In this document: positions 62,069-64,000 of the stretch, one piece after another
How positions within the stretch are numbered: position 1 is the first letter of the stretch
Layout: each line of letters starts with the position of its first letter
Source of the DNA: Planctomycetota bacterium
GTDB taxonomy: Bacteria; Planctomycetota; Planctomycetia; Gemmatales; Gemmataceae
Direction of reading: 5' to 3'
DNA: 64,000 nt
Assembly: GCA_021413735.1 (NCBI GenBank)
Contig: JAIOPV010000016.1
Coordinates: 1-64,000 of the forward strand
Position numbers and translations under genes: made by a program
The notes under the pieces: model-generated
Database searches by the model: none
What the model was told of the DNA's origin: nothing
The model's input: the letters and a program-made list of their open reading frames with translations, nothing else

Positions 62069-63254
62069 GGAGCGCAGCTCGAAGGTGATCGGTTGCCTGG
62101 CCCATGTGCGAGTAGACCCGCGAGACCATCACCGAATCGACGTGCCCCATCAGGGTGGCCACGGTAACGGAATCGACGCCGGCTTCGAGGAGTCGCTGGC
62201 AGTAGGAATGCCGTATGGCGGTCAGGGCGTACTTCGTTCCGAGTTTCGCAGCATGCTTGATCGTGAGCTTCTTCCGTGCCTCGCGGAGCAACTCCTTGTC
62301 GCTCTTCGGAACGGTTTTACTCCGGACCTTCTTCGTCAGGGTAAGTGTCTTGGCAAACCGCTGCACAACGTCGGGGTCCAAAGTGAAGCCCTGCCGTACG
62401 AGTTCTTCCCGACCCATGCGGTGTTGGAGGCGACAGAAGCGATTGTTGAAGTTTTGGGCTTCCCAGGGTTCGCCGGCTGCGTTCCTGAAGAGCAGACCGC
62501 TTGGCCGGCGTTCGATCAACCGGCGGACGATGTCCTCGGCAATCGGGGTCAAGTAGATCATACGCCACCGTTTCTTCCCCTTCGCCTGCTGCGGAGGGAG
62601 TTCGATGCGGCCGCGGTCGAAACGGACGTGCTGACTTTCGATCAGGCGAACCTCCTGAACTCGGCTACCGGTCTCCCAGCAGAATTCGAGGACATCACGA
62701 AATGCGGGTTCCTTGATTCTTGTCAGGAGGGACTGGAACTCGGGAAGTGTGAGTACCTGCTCCCGGCGTTTTGCGGGCGGTTTTTCGATCCCCCGGATTG
62801 GGCTCCTGGTGATGTGACCCTCTCGCTCGGCCCAGGTAAACGCACGCTGGACGGCGGTGATGGCCCCGCGGCGGTGGTTCGCTCCCCAGGTGCCGTGGGC
62901 ATCGACCCAGTTGGTGACGTGGTGTCTCTTGAGTTGGTCCGCTGTCAGGGTCGCGGCATCGGGCAGGGAATCGAGGAATGACTGAAGGTGTTTCTGATAC
63001 CACTGGGCGGTGCGGCCGGGGCGGTGGGTGAGGGACCAACCGACGAACAGGTCAATCACGCGGCAGACGAGTACGCCGCTTGGGGAGGGATTGATGTTGG
63101 TGGGAGTGGCGGGAGTCCCCGCCATGATTTGGTGCCAGCGAATACGAGCTTGAGACTCGTCAGGGCCGAGATTGACGTGTTTGCCGTCGATCTCGACGTA
63201 CCAGCGGTTCTTCTTCGGACGGAAAAAAGGCTCTGGACCGTTCTTCTTCGACAT
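62013..63254 (-). CDS. int: Tyrosine-type site-specific integrase
   Basis: A 413-residue recombinase, start ATG 63254 (MSKKNGPEPFFRPKKNRWYV). Arm-type and core-binding region (VIDLFVGWSLTHRPGRTAQW; QLKRHHVTNWVDAHGTWGAN). Catalytic part: CWETGSRVQEVRLIESQ (Arg), KGKKRWRMIYLT (Lys region), TAIRHSYCQRLLEAGVDSVT (HxxR-type), ATLMGHVDSVMVSRVYSHMG (His and the nucleophile Tyr). It lies 149 bases from a tRNA-Phe gene whose 3' end faces it. Confidence 0.92.
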   Translation of the reverse strand: MSKKNGPEPFFRPKKNRWYVEIDGKHVNLGPDESQARIRWHQIMAGTPATPTNINPSPSGVLVCRVIDLFVGWSLTHRPGRTAQWYQKHLQSFLDSLPDAATLTADQLKRHHVTNWVDAHGTWGANHRRGAITAVQRAFTWAEREGHITRSPIRGIEKPPAKRREQVLTLPEFQSLLTRIKEPAFRDVLEFCWETGSRVQEVRLIESQHVRFDRGRIELPPQQAKGKKRWRMIYLTPIAEDIVRRLIERRPSGLLFRNAAGEPWEAQNFNNRFCRLQHRMGREELVRQGFTLDPDVVQRFAKTLTLTKKVRSKTVPKSDKELLREARKKLTIKHAAKLGTKYALTAIRHSYCQRLLEAGVDSVTVATLMGHVDSVMVSRVYSHMGQATDHLRAALLRASPERASAEVAVRISQ

Positions 63255-63403
63255 TTTCGCGACCCTCCGGGAGCACGGGTGTGCCGGAAGGCCGCTCGGC
63301 CCTCGGGGTAGCTGGCGGGCTCCCCGAGGGTTTTTCTCTGGCACTGCCAGACTTTGACGTGTGTCAGAGAATGTCGAATGGCTGCAAACGCCTTGTTTTC
63401 TAG

Positions 63404-63476
63404 TGGGCAGTCCCGGGGTTGAACCGGGGACCTAGCGATTTTCAGTCGCTCGCTCTACCAACTGAGCTAACTGCCC
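63404..63476 (-). tRNA. tRNA-Phe (GAA anticodon)
   Basis: 73 bases (no encoded CCA): acceptor GGGCAGT/ACTGCCC, D-arm GCTCAGTTGGTAGAGC, anticodon arm AGCGA-CTGAAAA-TCGCT with anticodon GAA, T-arm CCCGG-TTCAACC-CCGGG, discriminator A. The 3' end faces the integrase gene, the usual arrangement of an integration site. Confidence 0.92.
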
Positions 63477-63672
63477 CAAGCTATGTGTTTATAAAACCGT
63501 GCGCCTCCAACGTCAACCAGTCCCAACACGTTTCACTCGCCGCCTCGCCGCCAACCCCACCCAACCGTTCAGTGCTGGCACTTGGGCGCACGGCAATCGA
63601 GGTTTGTCGAAAACTCTCGGCTGCCTGTATGATGCGCACTCCGTTTGCACTCGCTCTCCACGGAGATGAGCC

Positions 63673-64000
63673 ATGTCTGCGTCATGCTGTGGGTCTGATC
63701 GCAAAACAGCGCTGCTGATTTCGGTTTCGGCGCTGCTCGTGATCGCTGTCGTCGGGTGGGTGCGAGAAGCGAACAAAGAACCCCGAACCGTTGAACAGCC
63801 TGTCGAAGTGGTTGCTGTCCTGGTTGCCACCAAGGATCTCACGACGGGAACTGCCTTCACCAAAGACAATGTCGATGAACTGACGCAGATCACTTTCATC
63901 CCCAGAGCCTCGGTGCCTCCAGATGCGAAGCTCATCAAGACCAAGGATGAACTGATTGGGAAACGACTTGGCCGCGAGTTTCGCGAAGGGGAATTCTTCA
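63673..64000 (+). CDS. cpaB: CpaB-like Flp pilus assembly protein (5' part)
   Basis: 109 codons before the window ends: MSASCCGSDRKTALLISVSA, LLVIAVVGWVREANKEPRTV, EQPVEVVAVLVATKDLTTGT, AFTKDNVDELTQITFIPRAS. A membrane anchor followed by a SAF-type domain (VATKDLTTGTAFTKDNV) is the CpaB/RcpC layout. Start ATG 63673. It likely belongs to a pilus locus outside the window. Confidence 0.75.
   Translation, partial: MSASCCGSDRKTALLISVSALLVIAVVGWVREANKEPRTVEQPVEVVAVLVATKDLTTGTAFTKDNVDELTQITFIPRASVPPDAKLIKTKDELIGKRLGREFREGEFF

Noticed and set aside
1-64000. CRISPR array or rRNA genes
   Set aside because: No regularly spaced short repeats and no ribosomal RNA motifs were seen anywhere in the window.

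Overview
The window looks like a chromosomal segment of a planctomycete, most likely of the Gemmata group. The signs are ECF sigma factors next to membrane-anchored Ser/Thr kinases, a DUF1559 pseudopilin, secreted FG-GAP and RTX-type proteins with an N-terminal LExRxVP motif, TIGR02996-type N-termini, formylglycine-generating-enzyme-like proteins, and a large family of lineage-specific paralogues. The organism assignment is inference from gene content.

Layout. 1-725: the end of an IS3-type element and a decayed DoxX-like gene. 850-8570: mostly small proteins (LRR, SUKH/SMI1, zinc-ribbon and lipoprotein types) and one PD-(D/E)XK nuclease-like protein. 9192-17412: two large secreted proteins, then an ECF sigma factor overlapping a Ser/Thr kinase, then a pseudopilin. 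17659-25387: housekeeping-like and accessory genes (cupin, TfoX-N, CsaA-like, ADP-ribosylglycohydrolase, lipoprotein). 26056-41562: an accessory island with complete and broken copies of one paralogous family (call it the ADALQDAG family), mixed with SUKH, HEAT, LRR, TPR and FGE-like genes, a group II intron remnant and repeated intergenic modules. An outlying broken copy lies near 19.4 kb. 41713-43361: an IS1380-family insertion sequence.

43518-63404: probably an integrated mobile element. It ends at a tRNA-Phe gene. Next to that gene lie a tyrosine integrase and an overlapping small HTH (excisionase-like) gene. Inside are a translationally coupled DnaB-like helicase and primase-polymerase, a rolling-circle-Rep-like protein, paired CxxC proteins, DUF5131 and DUF4326 proteins, and a sigma factor/kinase pair as possible cargo. 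Two repeated non-coding signals occur in this part: a GGCGCCTCTA motif seen four times and a ~55-60 bp upstream element seen twice. The left attachment site was not found. After the tRNA, a CpaB-like gene runs off the window.

The most unusual features are the ADALQDAG array, in which the last codons of one copy supply the Shine-Dalgarno sequence of the next and orphan C-terminal modules mark collapsed units; the acyl-carrier-like domain fused to an FGE-like domain; and the element with its repeated motifs.
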